This document shows, one piece after another, positions 35,401-47,465 of a DNA stretch of 64,000 nucleotides; the stretch's first letter is position 1; each line of letters opens with the position of its first letter. Position numbers and translations under genes: made by a program. A model generated the notes under the pieces. The model had not been told where the DNA came from. It saw only the letters and a program-made list of their open reading frames with translations, and made no database searches. Source of the stretch: Nereocystis luetkeana. Taxonomy: Eukaryota > Sar > Phaeophyceae > Laminariales > Laminariaceae. Where the stretch lies: contig JARUPZ010000007.1 in the NCBI GenBank assembly GCA_031213475.1, positions 4,273,586-4,337,585 on the forward strand, given 5' to 3'.

Positions 35401-37633
35401 GAGGGGCTCCGAGATTTCTCAATCAGGCTGAGGCCAGGTCCGGGTGGCGGCGCGTTGATCGCAATTATGCCCCGCGGGTGGTCGAAGTTGCCCTACAGAA
35501 GCTTGTTGCTGGTTCGCAACCGCTTACTCATACGCCGATGTCTACGCTCTCACGAACTAACGTTTTTTCACGATCTTCCTTTAGAGCATAAATTATTGCG
35601 CCTTCATAGTTGGCAGAAATTATGCATGTATATTGTAGCTTCTTTTAAGGTATCGTTTCCGTTCACAACGCTCCAAACAAACAAAATACAACGTATTTAT
35701 GAATCCTAATATGGGTACACCCAGTACACCTGTGCCCCCCTGTGCCCCCGCCATGCTGTTATCGTCTCGGAGTCGCATGTGCAGCTACTATACGGCATAC
35801 CTCAGCGAGGGTAGAGATTCACAAAACTCAGTCAAGCCAAGAAAAACGCTGCGTTATCTTTTTCCAGCGACGCAAGCGACGGAGCGTGGCGTGGCGTGGA
35901 ATGGCGGGGCGTGTGTATTGAGGAAACCGAACTCCTTCGTGCTTGAAATATTTTCCTCTTGCGCTCCCGTGCCCACCCCGCCTGACGCCCCTCACCTCTT
36001 CTCGAGGTCGTCGGCTTCCTCTGAAGTGAGCTCCTCGCCGTCTCCACTCTCCCCCTGGTTGAGTTTGCACACGGGGCCATGATGGCGGTAGGGGGGCAAG
36101 GCACCCGCGCGGCGACGCGTGAGGGGCAGCCGCTTCGTTTTGTTTAAGACGCGGTAGTGCTGAGGGAATCCCTTCGTTTAACAATTATGTTGCGTCTTGA
36201 CGAGCAGGAATGGTATTACTGCAAGCACCGCCATACCTTCAAAAATGCCACCTCGTCGTTCAGGGCGGCGCAGTCGGATCTCAGCCTCCGTATCAAAACG
36301 CCGGGATCGACATCTTCGTTGATCCTGGCGTCGTTTTTGATAGTCGACACCCGCTGCGCGAAGCGGCATGTCGACATCGACTCCTCCGTCTGCATCTGAA
36401 GAAGGATGAACGACATAATCGGCATCGTTGGGAGTGACAAACCGGTGGTACGGGCGCTACACACGCCTTCTATGTTGATGCCCGAACATAAGTTGGTTGG
36501 TCTCTGGCGAGCATCGCCTGCCGACATCTTAGTGTGACAGTAATTCACAGATGCGTACATCACCAACGGCCTCACCAACTGCAGAGAGTCATGGAACAAA
36601 TATAACCCTGCTGCGAGACCACATACGGTATGACTGTGCTGTTGTGAACCGGCCTCGATGGGCGCTGAACCTAAACCACGTATCGGTAAGGGGATATTTT
36701 TCACCGAGGCATGTGCTTCCGAGCAGATTATGCACCCGCTGTCTGTCGCGCTGAGTCTGGGGGAGAGAGACTAAGGCGACACGGTAGGGGCGACAGGGCG
36801 GTTCGACTGGTTGTTCTTGAGAACGGGAGTTAGCATCTCCTACCCTACTGCACTCGTTCTGTGATGAGTTAAACTAAAGTTCATATAGCAAGGAATTCGT
36901 GTGATACGGTTAACTGCGGAAGACAGAAGGGTGCGGGAGAGTCCGTATCTTCTCACGGGACACGTTGTCTATACTCGTATGATATAAAAAGAGTTCAGAC
37001 AAGCCTTGCACGCGTAGAACTCCCACTTCATTCACACCCCGGCCTTCCTCACCGCTTCCGCGTTGATGGTGGCAATCATCACGGTCTTGCAGTTGCCTCC
37101 AAGGCTATCTCGTAGCACCGAGGTCATCATGGAATTGCGGTAGGGAATATGTTGCCTGACGAATCAGAACACAAGACGGTGGCAGACGGAGAAACGAGAG
37201 AAAGAAACGCGAGCGTACATACGCATATTGGGCGCCAACCTGGGTGTCAGATTCACGAACGTATCATACGTCGCGGGGAAGAAACTAACAAATACATTCA
37301 TGTTGGGCCCTTCCGCCAGAGCGAAAAAAGGTTTGGTGATCCTCCGAATACAAGCGACGATATGTTCTGCGATACACAGTCAGTATTCGCGACAACAACA
37401 AAAAATGCCCGTCAACACCAAAATGCAGCAGAGCTCCGTGCCAGCGTGTGCGTAGAGACAGCGAGAAAGCACCCGATCGTCACCTGCCCTTGCCCCCTCG
37501 CTCGCGCAGAGCGACGATGACCATCTCTAAGAAGAAGAGGGATACGTTGATATGCTTCGCCTCCACGAGGGTCTGTCCCCCCGTATTGGTCTTGTGCACT
37601 CGCTCGGACCCGGCCAAGTCAACCTGAGTGTGC

Positions 37634-37670
<37 letters not shown>

Positions 37671-40600
37671 ACCGGATGGTTTTCTGTCCGCCCGCTGCCT
37701 TCTGCCTCGGTTTATGACGTATCTGGCATCGTTTTCTTTGTCAACTTTCCACTGGTTTGACGCAGCTACGCTTCGTCACTTCGGCTTTTCTGACCAGCTT
37801 TTCGTGGAGGCCTCTTTGAGTAACTTTCGTTGTCTATGCATGTTTAGCGTGGACTCGTACATGCGTCATAGGGTTTGCATGTGCGAGAAACAAGGACAGC
37901 AGTTGCCGGCGCACACGCTGGTACAGTCTCTGTTTTGCGGAACCGAAAGCATCACCCATAGAGAACTCGCCCCGCGGAGAGGGTATAACCGCGTGTTTAT
38001 GCATCTCCTGCAAGTTTAGATGCTCTCGGGCGTTGTTGACACCGTTCACCGAGGCTTAGTTGCGAACAACTTCAGCACACTCTACGCACTTCGCGCGTGC
38101 TAGAACGGGTGAGTCGCAGCCACCCTCACCAGATGTAACTTGGAGCGCACCACCTTCTCGGACCCATGCCTGCGCCCTTCAACCGAGATCTGTGTACGGA
38201 CGAGCGAGACCACGCGATATTGTGCCGCATGTAGCCAAGGGTAGTCAGGTCGAGGAGTGCTTGCACTATACCTGGTATAATTTGTTATGACTGTGAAGCG
38301 CTTAAAGTGGGTGTCACTTCAGTAGCGCTGTTTTGGACCACTGGTGTGCGAGAGAGGGGAGACAACCCCGGCTCAAGACAAAACGTTGTTTTGGAATGTG
38401 AAGATCTACACAAGAAAGCCTTTTCCTTGCACGTTCTAATTATATATTAGAAGATGCTCCGAGGCTCGTTCCAAGCACTTCCGCCGCAAATATCGAGTGG
38501 AACTCCCTTGCAATAGTGGCGTCGCCACCTCGACTTTCAACACTTTACGATACCCCCCCCCTCCCCTCCTCTCTAGTTTCTGTCACGTACCGTAAATATG
38601 CAATGCGATCGAGACGAAGCTTTGTTCATGGCCGTTTCCGAAATTGCACGGTTAGTGTCGCCCAGGAAGAGGTAGTTCAATGCATCTTCTTCGTTCGCCG
38701 CCAGGTAAACGGACAAGTTTCTGAGGCGTCGACAACGTTTGGTGGAGAATTGCGGAGCAGTATGATCAGTGTTTTATTGCCACGATACACAACGGTATAC
38801 ATCGTGCACGGCTTTGGACAGGTACGTAGCGCAGTTGTGTGGAGCACCCAAGGCTGAAGTTATGAGGATCGTTAGTGCTACGCTCACCGCCTGCGGCAGT
38901 ACGTACCTGAGATGTATGTTGCCGCCCTCGTCTTCCATAAGGGCTACCTTGGGAAGGTCTTCTAACTTTTTCGTTTCATGGCTTGGGTCCAAGAGGTCAA
39001 AACCCTGGTGCAGTGCCGTCGGAGCAGCCATGTAGTGTTGGTGACAGCAGTGGCATCAGCAGTGGTATCAGCAGTAGCAGAAGCAGGAGCAGGAGCTGCA
39101 GCGATACTTCCACACCAAAATGTGTATATATATGTAAGTCCGACCGGCCGAATCGTACGTCTTTTGTGTTGTCTATCGTGCACACACAAAGTAAACTCTG
39201 CATTTCTCTATTCACGGATACAGCGCGTTGCTTTGAGGCTGACTAATGTAGTAGCGAGGAGACCAATATGGCAACGCTACTCAAACCCTCAGGTTCAGGG
39301 CTAGTGTATTGGCCTACACGCCAGGCAAATTCTTTTTCGGGCAAAACGGCCAGCACTTCATCAGCAGCAATATGCACTATATCCTAAGGGGATACGCTCG
39401 AAGGTATCCGGCTGACGTCGTGTGCGCGGTCCGTCGTCTACCACAACGACGGTGCTGCGATAAAGGCTTAAAGCCCACACCATCTGAATCTACCCCGAAT
39501 CGCAAGCCCCTCTATTAATTCGGGTCCGTATTTATCCCTAATGCTGTGTATCCTGCACGGCTGCACTCCACTACTATAGTCGCCGTCCAGACATTGAAAC
39601 ACACACCTGCTCGTTGTAGATTTCAAGGTACGATATGTGGCAGGTGAACTGCTGGTCGCTGCGCTCCTTAAATTCCGCGAATATTAGGCTGAGCGCCCGA
39701 GGTATGATCCCTCGGTCTACGTACCTGTGTGTCATACAGTTTGAGTGGCAAGGGAACGCGTATGTGACATGGGCGTAGCTGAGGTCGGCGTTTGTTGACC
39801 CTATGGCAACAGGGCGCTTCTCGCATGTTCGAGGTGTTCGTCGTGGAGCAGCTAGACGACAACCGTCACCAGAAACGAGAATGTTCGTTGTAGAGAATCT
39901 TGATAGGAGACCCTCGCTCTCCGCGCTCGTTCTCCACGAGATGATAGATCATAGATTTTCCTGGCGACCGCACATAGATCCTACCCCAGCAGGTTTAGGG
40001 ACGCCGTTGGTACCCGCACTTCGACAAAACATTTTCTGCATCGCCACGGAAACTAACTATTCCGATCCCCCTATCCGTCTATCCCTGCCACCCTCTCCAT
40101 CTCCCATGCCACCCTCAACCCTCCATCCAATGCAAAAGACAAATATCTCCAGTCGACATGTTTCACCTTTCAGCCCCACCGGTGACGGTAAAAGTTTTTC
40201 CTGATCCAGTCTGTCCGTAGGCAAAAACCGTTGAGTTGTATCCGTTGAGGACGTTGGAAACGGCCCCCTTTCCGATCTTGGAAAACACATCCTCCTGCTC
40301 CGCACGCGAAGCAGAGAGTGTTCACCAAGTATTCCATACTAGGGAAGGGTACTGTAGCACAGGTACACAGTTACTGTATCTGGACACGACTGCCAGGGCT
40401 AAAGCCGCTACACTGTACTTCACTCGTAGAGCTTCGGTTCCCACAAACTCAGACGGAGCTGTTTCACGCGTCTGCACAAGGTAAACAGTACGTTACCACG
40501 CAGGACTCTGTGTGGTAGTGGAAGGTACAAGTGAGGCAGCATTCAGCATCTGGGCTGTTCCCGTGACCAGGCCGGGCAGGCGACGATTTGCGGGAGGTGG

Positions 40601-41776
40601 AGATTATACATACAGCACGGGGTTGCGCGACACGAGTCCATTTGTTTACAGCGCAGTATTATAGAGGAAAGGTCTACTGCTGTAGGTCTACAGTAGGTCT
40701 CGGTTCTGCAGTAGATGTTGTAATGCAATTTCAAGAAATCGCTGGTTGGGGTGAGCACGAGCACGGGATATATGAATGTTCATAGTAGTAGAAAATAAAT
40801 GATGGCGAGCTATGGTACGGTATGTACTGTAGGAGTCGCGCGCATAAACAGCAAAACAAAAGACCCAACAGCGGGGAGCTGGCAAGGTTGCTGGCAGTCC
40901 TAACGCGCTTTGCTTGGGCGCACCGATGGATTGTTTACGAATTACAGCAGTAACATACGAGTACCTGTAAGTAAACTGCAGTACGAGTGATCAAACGCTC
41001 ACAGTAGTACATACCGAAGTAGTGATGAGTGATATTAAGAGTAGTAATTCAACAACAGGTTCGATCGAAACATGTATGATACCGAGGCCCAAGGCCGTGC
41101 GTCGAAATCGCGCGCAGATCCTGCAGACTCTGTGTTGACTACGAGTATGTATAAGTTATTATATCACGGGGGGACGCACTGCTGTATTAATAGTGATCAG
41201 CACAAACATGGTGTGTCAACATACTGTAGAAGGTTACATGTTTCTTGGATCTATCGTGGGCTCTGATCACTATGAGTACAGCCAGTATGCCCCCCCCCCG
41301 TAGATAGTACATGCCGGAGTACTACAGTAGTATTGTTTGTTTTTCTTGCCTGGGTCGCTTTCTCCCCCAAGACCCCGTCGAACTTGAAGCTGTGCGAGGT
41401 GCGGGTGTTGTTGACGTACTGCACAAGGATACAGACACGTCGTTGAAATAAGAAGTCTGGCCGAAAAACTATCACGTGGAAAGCGTTGCTCTTTACATGT
41501 TTACTGTCAAAACCAGCGGTAGACCGGTTCCTGGCGTGTTGTCGACCGCCCAATGCCACTCAGGGGCAGAACAACTATAACAGCAAATGTCTCCAAACGG
41601 CTGCCCGCCGCAAGCATAACATCAACAACATGTCGATGGGGCCACAGGAAATTGTTGGCCACGATCACATGTGCTGGTATGGAGAACGTGACCGTTGAAA
41701 CATTTGGGGGGGGGGGCAATGTTTGCTCTGTACCGTCTTTTCGAGTCATAACTCCTACCCGATACCTTGGTTTAAG

Positions 41777-41838
<62 letters not shown>

Positions 41839-42519
41839 CTCACATTAATGTGTGCTCATATGGCACGGCCGATAAGCCGCACATAGAGACAGGCGAACAC
41901 CTGACACATTATCTGAAGCAGGTAGAGGATTATTCGGCGAGGCAATCTTCTCAGATAGACAACGTGGAGACCGTTGTCGGAGGCACACGTAACAACGCAC
42001 ACATGTTGGTCGTACAAGTATGCAAGTACTGCATTGTCGACGATAACCGGCAACAGTGAAGCGCCGTGCGCACTGTTGCTGCCCGGTACGTACGGGTGTA
42101 ATGCGATCGGCAAAGCTGCACAGCAAGTACGACAACAATTAGATGTGATAGATACCGAGATGCTACGAGTATTTTCCCTGCCTGCCTCGTACGCATATCT
42201 ACTGTACGGCTTCAACGGATATCATGTACGTACGAGTACCGCAGTGGCGCTGAGGCTGGCCGACATACAGGAAGTGCCCCTACGCTGCTTCCGTCGTGTG
42301 ATACGCACTCGCACGGTAATAAAATCTAGCAGAGGCTGTCATGATACTCACCTCTCCGTCTTTGGTCTCTACGGGCACGTAGAAACCTAGCCTGGTCTTG
42401 TCATGCTCGTCAACCTTGATGTACCCAGAGGCGTGCTTCGAGGGACGGATCCTCAGGAACGTCTGTATGTGGCTGCTTTGCCCGCCATCTTCTCCTCCTT
42501 CGGCGGCTCGCTTCGGCAT
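29969..42519 (-). CDS. KIF6: Kinesin-9 family motor protein, KIF6-like, complete
   Basis: Nineteen exons in transcript order: 42519-42352, 41418-41350, 40294-40167, 39724-39607, 39004-38907, 38720-38591, 38189-38130, 37623-37484, 37155-37053, 36395-36237, 36054-35996, 35179-34918, 34429-34358, 33785-33342, 32728-32663, 32119-31934, 31394-31336, 31029-30644, 30063-29969. Phases close throughout and give 933 codons plus TGA. The ATG follows GCCACC (Kozak-like) and an in-frame TAG sits 15 bases upstream, fixing the start. The motor domain shows [10 protein letters not shown], the P-loop GQTGSGKT, switch I SSRSH and switch II DLAGSE. Tail segments typical of KIF6 follow: [41 protein letters not shown] and a terminal [17 protein letters not shown]. 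Family members are ciliary or flagellar motors, fitting an organism with swimming cells. The acceptor chosen for exon 33785 is the least certain junction. Confidence 0.95.
32385..32475. repeat. (TAG)n microsatellite between two 37-base direct repeats
   Basis: The tract is flanked by near-identical CCCGAAAGTTGCTTGCTTAA (32359) and CCCGAAAGTTGCTTGCTAAA (32497) copies. Kinesin intron. Confidence 0.85.
37636..37668. repeat. (CTG)n microsatellite at a kinesin splice acceptor
   Basis: On the coding strand (CTG)n followed by CCGCACACTCAG leads straight into exon 37623-37484, so the repeat occupies the polypyrimidine-tract position. Confidence 0.85.
40167..40294 (-). CDS. KIF6: Kinesin exon 3 with the ATP-binding P-loop
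   Basis: This 128-base exon encodes [20 protein letters not shown] followed by [14 protein letters not shown] and FTVTGGAE, the nucleotide-binding core of the motor. The preceding intron begins with GC rather than GT (donor at 41349), while its acceptor is a normal AG. The exon ends in phase 2 and is completed by the first base of exon 4 to give [11 protein letters not shown]. Confidence 0.95.
41775..41837. repeat. (TTG)n microsatellite
   Basis: About 21 TTG triplets in the first kinesin intron. Confidence 0.95.
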
Positions 42520-43830
42520 GGTGGCTGTTGCCTATCTATCCTCCTGTTTTCCCGAATCTCGGCGATGGTGTATCCCATAGCCGATAGCGGAGGACCTGGA
42601 CGGCTTTGTCAGCGACCGTGTGGCTGCGGGTACATAATCGTCCAAAAATATCTCGAAGATCGTATCTTTATCGTCCTCTTCCTCGTGCCTGCATTGGTCG
42701 TTAGGTGAAAAACCGTTACATGTTTCCGTTCGCAGCCAACTTATCGACCAGTTCCAGGACTTGGGACGGTTGTCACCGGAGTTCTGTTGTGTGCTCTTCC
42801 CCGACCACTTTGGCGAGCTCTCCACTCCCGACCTGCACCCATCTACTCCGGGAGAACGAACCAGGGGGGGCTGGGAAGGGGGTTCACTGGCTAACTCGGG
42901 GAAAGTTTCCCGCCGAAGCCTTGCTCCTTGCAGGCAACCCCCACTACATTTTTTCTGTAGGCGCCTGGCTCGTATCAGGTTGCCCACCCGGGAGGGCACG
43001 ATTGAAGGAAAGGTAAGTGGAAAAAACCTTGGAGCTGATCAACCTTGTGTGGCCCACCTAGAGTACGGGAAGTCGCCGTAAACGTGCGAAACTCGGTCTA
43101 GCTCCTGTTGCGAGGAGCCCTGGCCCACCACCTCGGTCACCCAGGCCGCCGGTACCCGTGCTATCAAGCGATGAACAAGGCCACATTTTGGCCTTGCTCG
43201 AATGTGATCTTCCAGTGTTTATCTATTTTTTGCGGATCGTTGCTGAAACGCAACGCAAGCTGAGCTCGCGAGCGGAAGTCGAGTATCTCCCGAAAGCCCC
43301 GTGCCTCTTGCGAGCGGCCGTAGTTGGGTCGTCTACATTGCTTGTCCCTGCACGTGGTTTGGGTGCGCGTCGCTCCCGGCGCGACGGAGTCCTCCCTCCC
43401 TGATGAGACTCGTAAATTCGGTCGTCATATTGAAGCACACGCGGCGAGACTCGCCATTTTGCACGTGTCCAACTCGGCGTGGACTCTTTGGGCAGCGAGG
43501 CTTGAAGCAAAGGACGCACGCAACCTATGCACGCAACCTGTGCACGCATCTGGCGTTGCGAGGCAGTGTGTATACCTCCTGCCCTCGGCCCTGTGTCTTG
43601 CGCTCTGCGTCGCTTGCTTGCGACCCCGAATATGTCAGAAACATCAACCCCACGATAGCATAGCACATACCTGGTAGCATACATACGTTGCGGTCGCTGA
43701 TGTTTTTTTTTCTGTTTGGGGGTGTTGTGCTGATTTTGGTAGAGGATTGGTTTCTCTTTAGTTTCTGTATGTCTTCCGTGTTCCTTACATCATCGTTGCA
43801 CTTCTGACTGCCGCCCAACGAGTACCTCCG

Positions 43831-43940
43831 TCAAGCCAAGCCAAGCCAAGCCAAGCCAAGCCCATCCAGGCCAAGCCAAGCCAAGCCGAGCCAAGCCAAG
43901 CTAGGCGAAGCCAAGCCAAGCCAAGCTAGGCCAGGCCAAT
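43831..43940. repeat. (AAGCC)n pentamer repeat
   Basis: About 110 bases of CAAGCCAAGC units in intergenic DNA. Same unit as 10880-10957. Confidence 0.85.
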
Positions 43941-45994
43941 AACGTTGCACACGTCGAACGTTGCAGTTGGTATGATACTTTTATAGACACCGCAACAGAG
44001 TGTACCTTTTCCCGGTATTGCGTACTCGTACTCTTCCTTGTGTGTGTTCTTTCCACCCATCGACATCCAGCACACCCCGTGCCCCGGGCTTGTTTCTTCA
44101 CCCTACAACAGCAGTACACGTAGTACTACTATTAATAGTGATACGAGTTCTGTGGTCGCAACACTACGAGACAGAGAAAATGCGTCTCATCGAGTGCCAA
44201 ACGGACTGGGTACGACAAGCAGGACATACCCGAACCACCGAACCAGCAGAACCTACGTAAGCTACTGCTGTACAATACGTACAAGAAGTGCCGTTCTTGA
44301 CACGACATGCCAATCGAGCCCAATCGGCAGCTGCTCGTCTCTGGTTTCTTATTCTCTCACGCATTTCTTATCTGTCTCGGTCATGGCACAGGGAGGCAAA
44401 TACTCTGTACAACATCGGTCTTCGATTCCGTTTCGGTACGAAGCAGACAGATACTCTTGATATATACCAGGTACCAGGTACTGCGTAGAACAGAGCCCAC
44501 GTAGGCGGTAAGTAGCCTTGACCGTGATCTTGCCCACATACGAAATAGCATACCAGGTACGACGCACCAGGTACTACTGCTGTTGTACGAGTACTGCTGT
44601 AGTTATATATTTGGTAATTTGGTACTTTGTCCGATATGATCTGTCCTATTAATAATAAAGATTGGTAAAAGGCTGTCTCTCGCACATACTGCTGTAGGTA
44701 CCATGTACAGCAGAGTGGGTACCGTGTATCATATATACCAGGTTAACTATTAATACTATCCTGTACGACGTCGTATCATACCTTATAGCAGTATTTTGCA
44801 CTGCTGCTGCGATTGCTGATATCTGATGTCATACTCATACCTGGTATATTGGTACCTGGTATATACGTGTGCTGATATAGTAGTTCACAGGAGAGGTATG
44901 ATCTGAATATACGTACAGTAGGCTATACCAGGTATATAGGTTGCGTCGTAGCTGCTATTATTATTGTCATGTTGCTGCTGCAGTGCGCAAATGTGTATCT
45001 GGTACTTGGTACCAGGTAAACTCGCACGCACACAGATAGCGGTACAACGCGGAGCTATCCCAGCTGCGCCCTCTAAAGCGTAGAAGTCGTTCCAGGATCG
45101 TTGATGCAGCGATCCTTGCGATTAGCAATTGCTCCCATTCCACTGGATAACCGTATCAGTATACTCCTATCAGTACACCTGATTGTATACATCACAGCAG
45201 CAGTTACAGAGTGTAAGGGTGTATGCCCGGAGCTCTACGTTGATCCCACGGCAATGCAATGGCGGACCGGCCCACGCTGTTGTAACCTTGAAACACCAGC
45301 CCCGGCTGCCCGGATGAGCTCTGGTTTTACCAGGTGTTACCGATGGAAGTTTAAAGATCGTTGACGTCGTATTGATATTTATGCCTAAACGATCCTTATA
45401 TTGCCGTCCAGATTGAATCAGTATATGTCGATACAGAGTACTACAGCACAGTCAGTACGACTGTTGGACAGAAGGGAATACTGTACGCTGCCTTTTTTAA
45501 TAGGTCTATACCTGGTATAGAAGGTGAAGCACCTACTTTAGCACATCCAGTTATCCCCGGTGCAAACGTTGCCACTCTTGCCAGCGCAGCCTTGTGAATG
45601 TTTTTCATGTGCGCAGACGTGATGGTCTGGGAATGCTGTCTGCTTGCTGAGTTCGTAGAGTTCTATTAATTTGTCGAATGTTGATGAGAGGTGCAGAAGG
45701 CACAGAGCGTACTATTAATAACTCATGACGACACTAAATAAAAAACATGGGAAGGACTCCTGGCGGTTGCCAAGTGTGAGTCGAAGGTTGTGCTTTGCGG
45801 CTTCCACGTATCGGTCGAGATCGTGACTCCCGGGTCTCAAGTCGGGCGTCTACAGAACCTTTCTTATCCCCGATGTACTGCTGCACTTGTTGTGGCCGTG
45901 TAGCTTTCTCCTCCCCTGTCAAAACTTAACGCCTCCACTGTAAAATAGCAGCGTAAGAAGCGGAAGCAGCAGCGGCAACGGCGGCAGCGGCAAC

Positions 45995-46034
<40 letters not shown>

Positions 46035-46046
46035 GCAGTACGTTAA

Positions 46047-46275
46047 GAAACGTCAATTTGGCGTCCAGGCTCAATATATCTTCTTTTTTTTTCCGAACTT
46101 GATTGAGCTCTATGGTATTCCAGGTACCTGGTAGGATTTAGGTTTGGTCCCACTGTTGAGCTGTGTTTCGTAACCCATTTTTCGTTGTTTGTGCCGATCT
46201 GAGCCTATTTTTCTTGGCATAATGTTTCTTAACTGCAGGCGCCCACTGTACCAGCGGCGGGCAGCTGTACTCGTA
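46047..46275 (+). repeat. Repeat D, copy 2
   Basis: Second copy of the 27531 repeat with several small insertions, preceded by a CAG microsatellite (45985-46032). Confidence 0.75.
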
Positions 46276-47326
46276 TCAACACGAGCAGCAGCCAAACATC
46301 CGGTCTCTGCTGCGCAGGATGGCTACCGGTGTAAAAAACTATCGAATCTGCTGCACTACGTATCGTGTCTGCTGTTCTACACTCTTGTTATATCTGGTGC
46401 GAGGGTACTCGTTGCCATCAACAAACAATAAATGGCTCGACAACAACAGTGTAAACAAACCCGGACCCCTGAGAGCTAAAAGACGTGGCTTGCACGAAAA
46501 CAACTGACGATTGAAGCATCGGCAACACGAAGCAGCCCGGGCAACAACGCAGAGTAGGCCTAATTGCAGCCCCATCCTGCAACAAAACTCGTTCAGGACC
46601 AAGGTGGTCAGTTTCTGTCTTGCACGTCGGCCCGCAGACCCAATCCGACCCCAACCCTGATCCTACCCTGTATCCCATATGTAGATCTCAATTCTGGGGT
46701 GCTCGATATTGGTAAGGGTAACCACGCGGTTCCGCCGCGTGTTTAAGAGGCGTTTATCCAGAAATGGGTAGGCCGGCCTCGACCAATCAGACCAAGGCCC
46801 CTGCCTAGGTTTTTCTGGCGGGGTGGTGCTGCATGGGGCTCTCAAGTACGCAAGGAGTTGGACGATACGCGCGCGGCATGGTACTAATTGCCGAACCAAA
46901 GAGCAGATATCATGACCGAACGTCTCCCTAACTTGACTGTCCTACCGAATACCTGGAGCCAAATACGCAAACCCCTCCTTTCCCTGCCTTTCCTCTCCAC
47001 CTACCGGTACATACGTGCTTATCCTACGATTCGATCACACAACAAATGATTCGTAAAATTATTGTCAAGGGGGGGGTCTTGGTGTTTTAGACGGAGGTCG
47101 GAATGCGCCGTCGTGCGTAAAACGCGTTGTTCTGCTCCAGGAAATAATTCACGATAGGACTAAATACTACAGTATGGTGTAATTGCGTAGTCGCTACTGG
47201 TATACCTTGCTCCCGAAAATACTACTTCCGGTATTATTGAATACATACCAGTATAGTGTAATTGCGGCAGAAGCAAATTGCTGCTTTGCATGGCCGGCCG
47301 AAATATGGCAGGACTCTTGATGCATT

Positions 47327-47465
47327 ATCGGGTCGGGTCAGGAAGGTTTAGAAATCTCACGGGTCGGGTCGGGTCGAGTTGGGTCGGGTCAGGAGGGTTT
47401 CAATCTCTCACGAGTTGGGTCGGGTCTACCCGACCCGACCCGACTCGACCCGACTGACCTGCGAG
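47327..47465. repeat. Inverted (GGGTC)n / (GACCC)n hairpin repeat
   Basis: GGGTCGGGTCGGGTCGAGTT-type units on the left and ACCCGACCCGACCCGACTC-type units on the right can pair into a long GC-rich stem. Confidence 0.75.

Noticed and set aside
35360-35480. Open minus-strand segment ([17 protein letters not shown]) between kinesin exons 11 and 12
   Set aside because: Its phase does not fit the flanking exons, while direct joining of 35996 to 35179 gives [12 protein letters not shown] as in the family.
42735-43170. Possible exons upstream of the kinesin (plus 42735-43012 with GTAAGTGG; minus 43170-43068; acidic minus frame ending at 42532)
   Set aside because: No family likeness and conflicting strands. 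The acidic frame ends at the stop just before the kinesin ATG and may be 5' leader. Left as unresolved.
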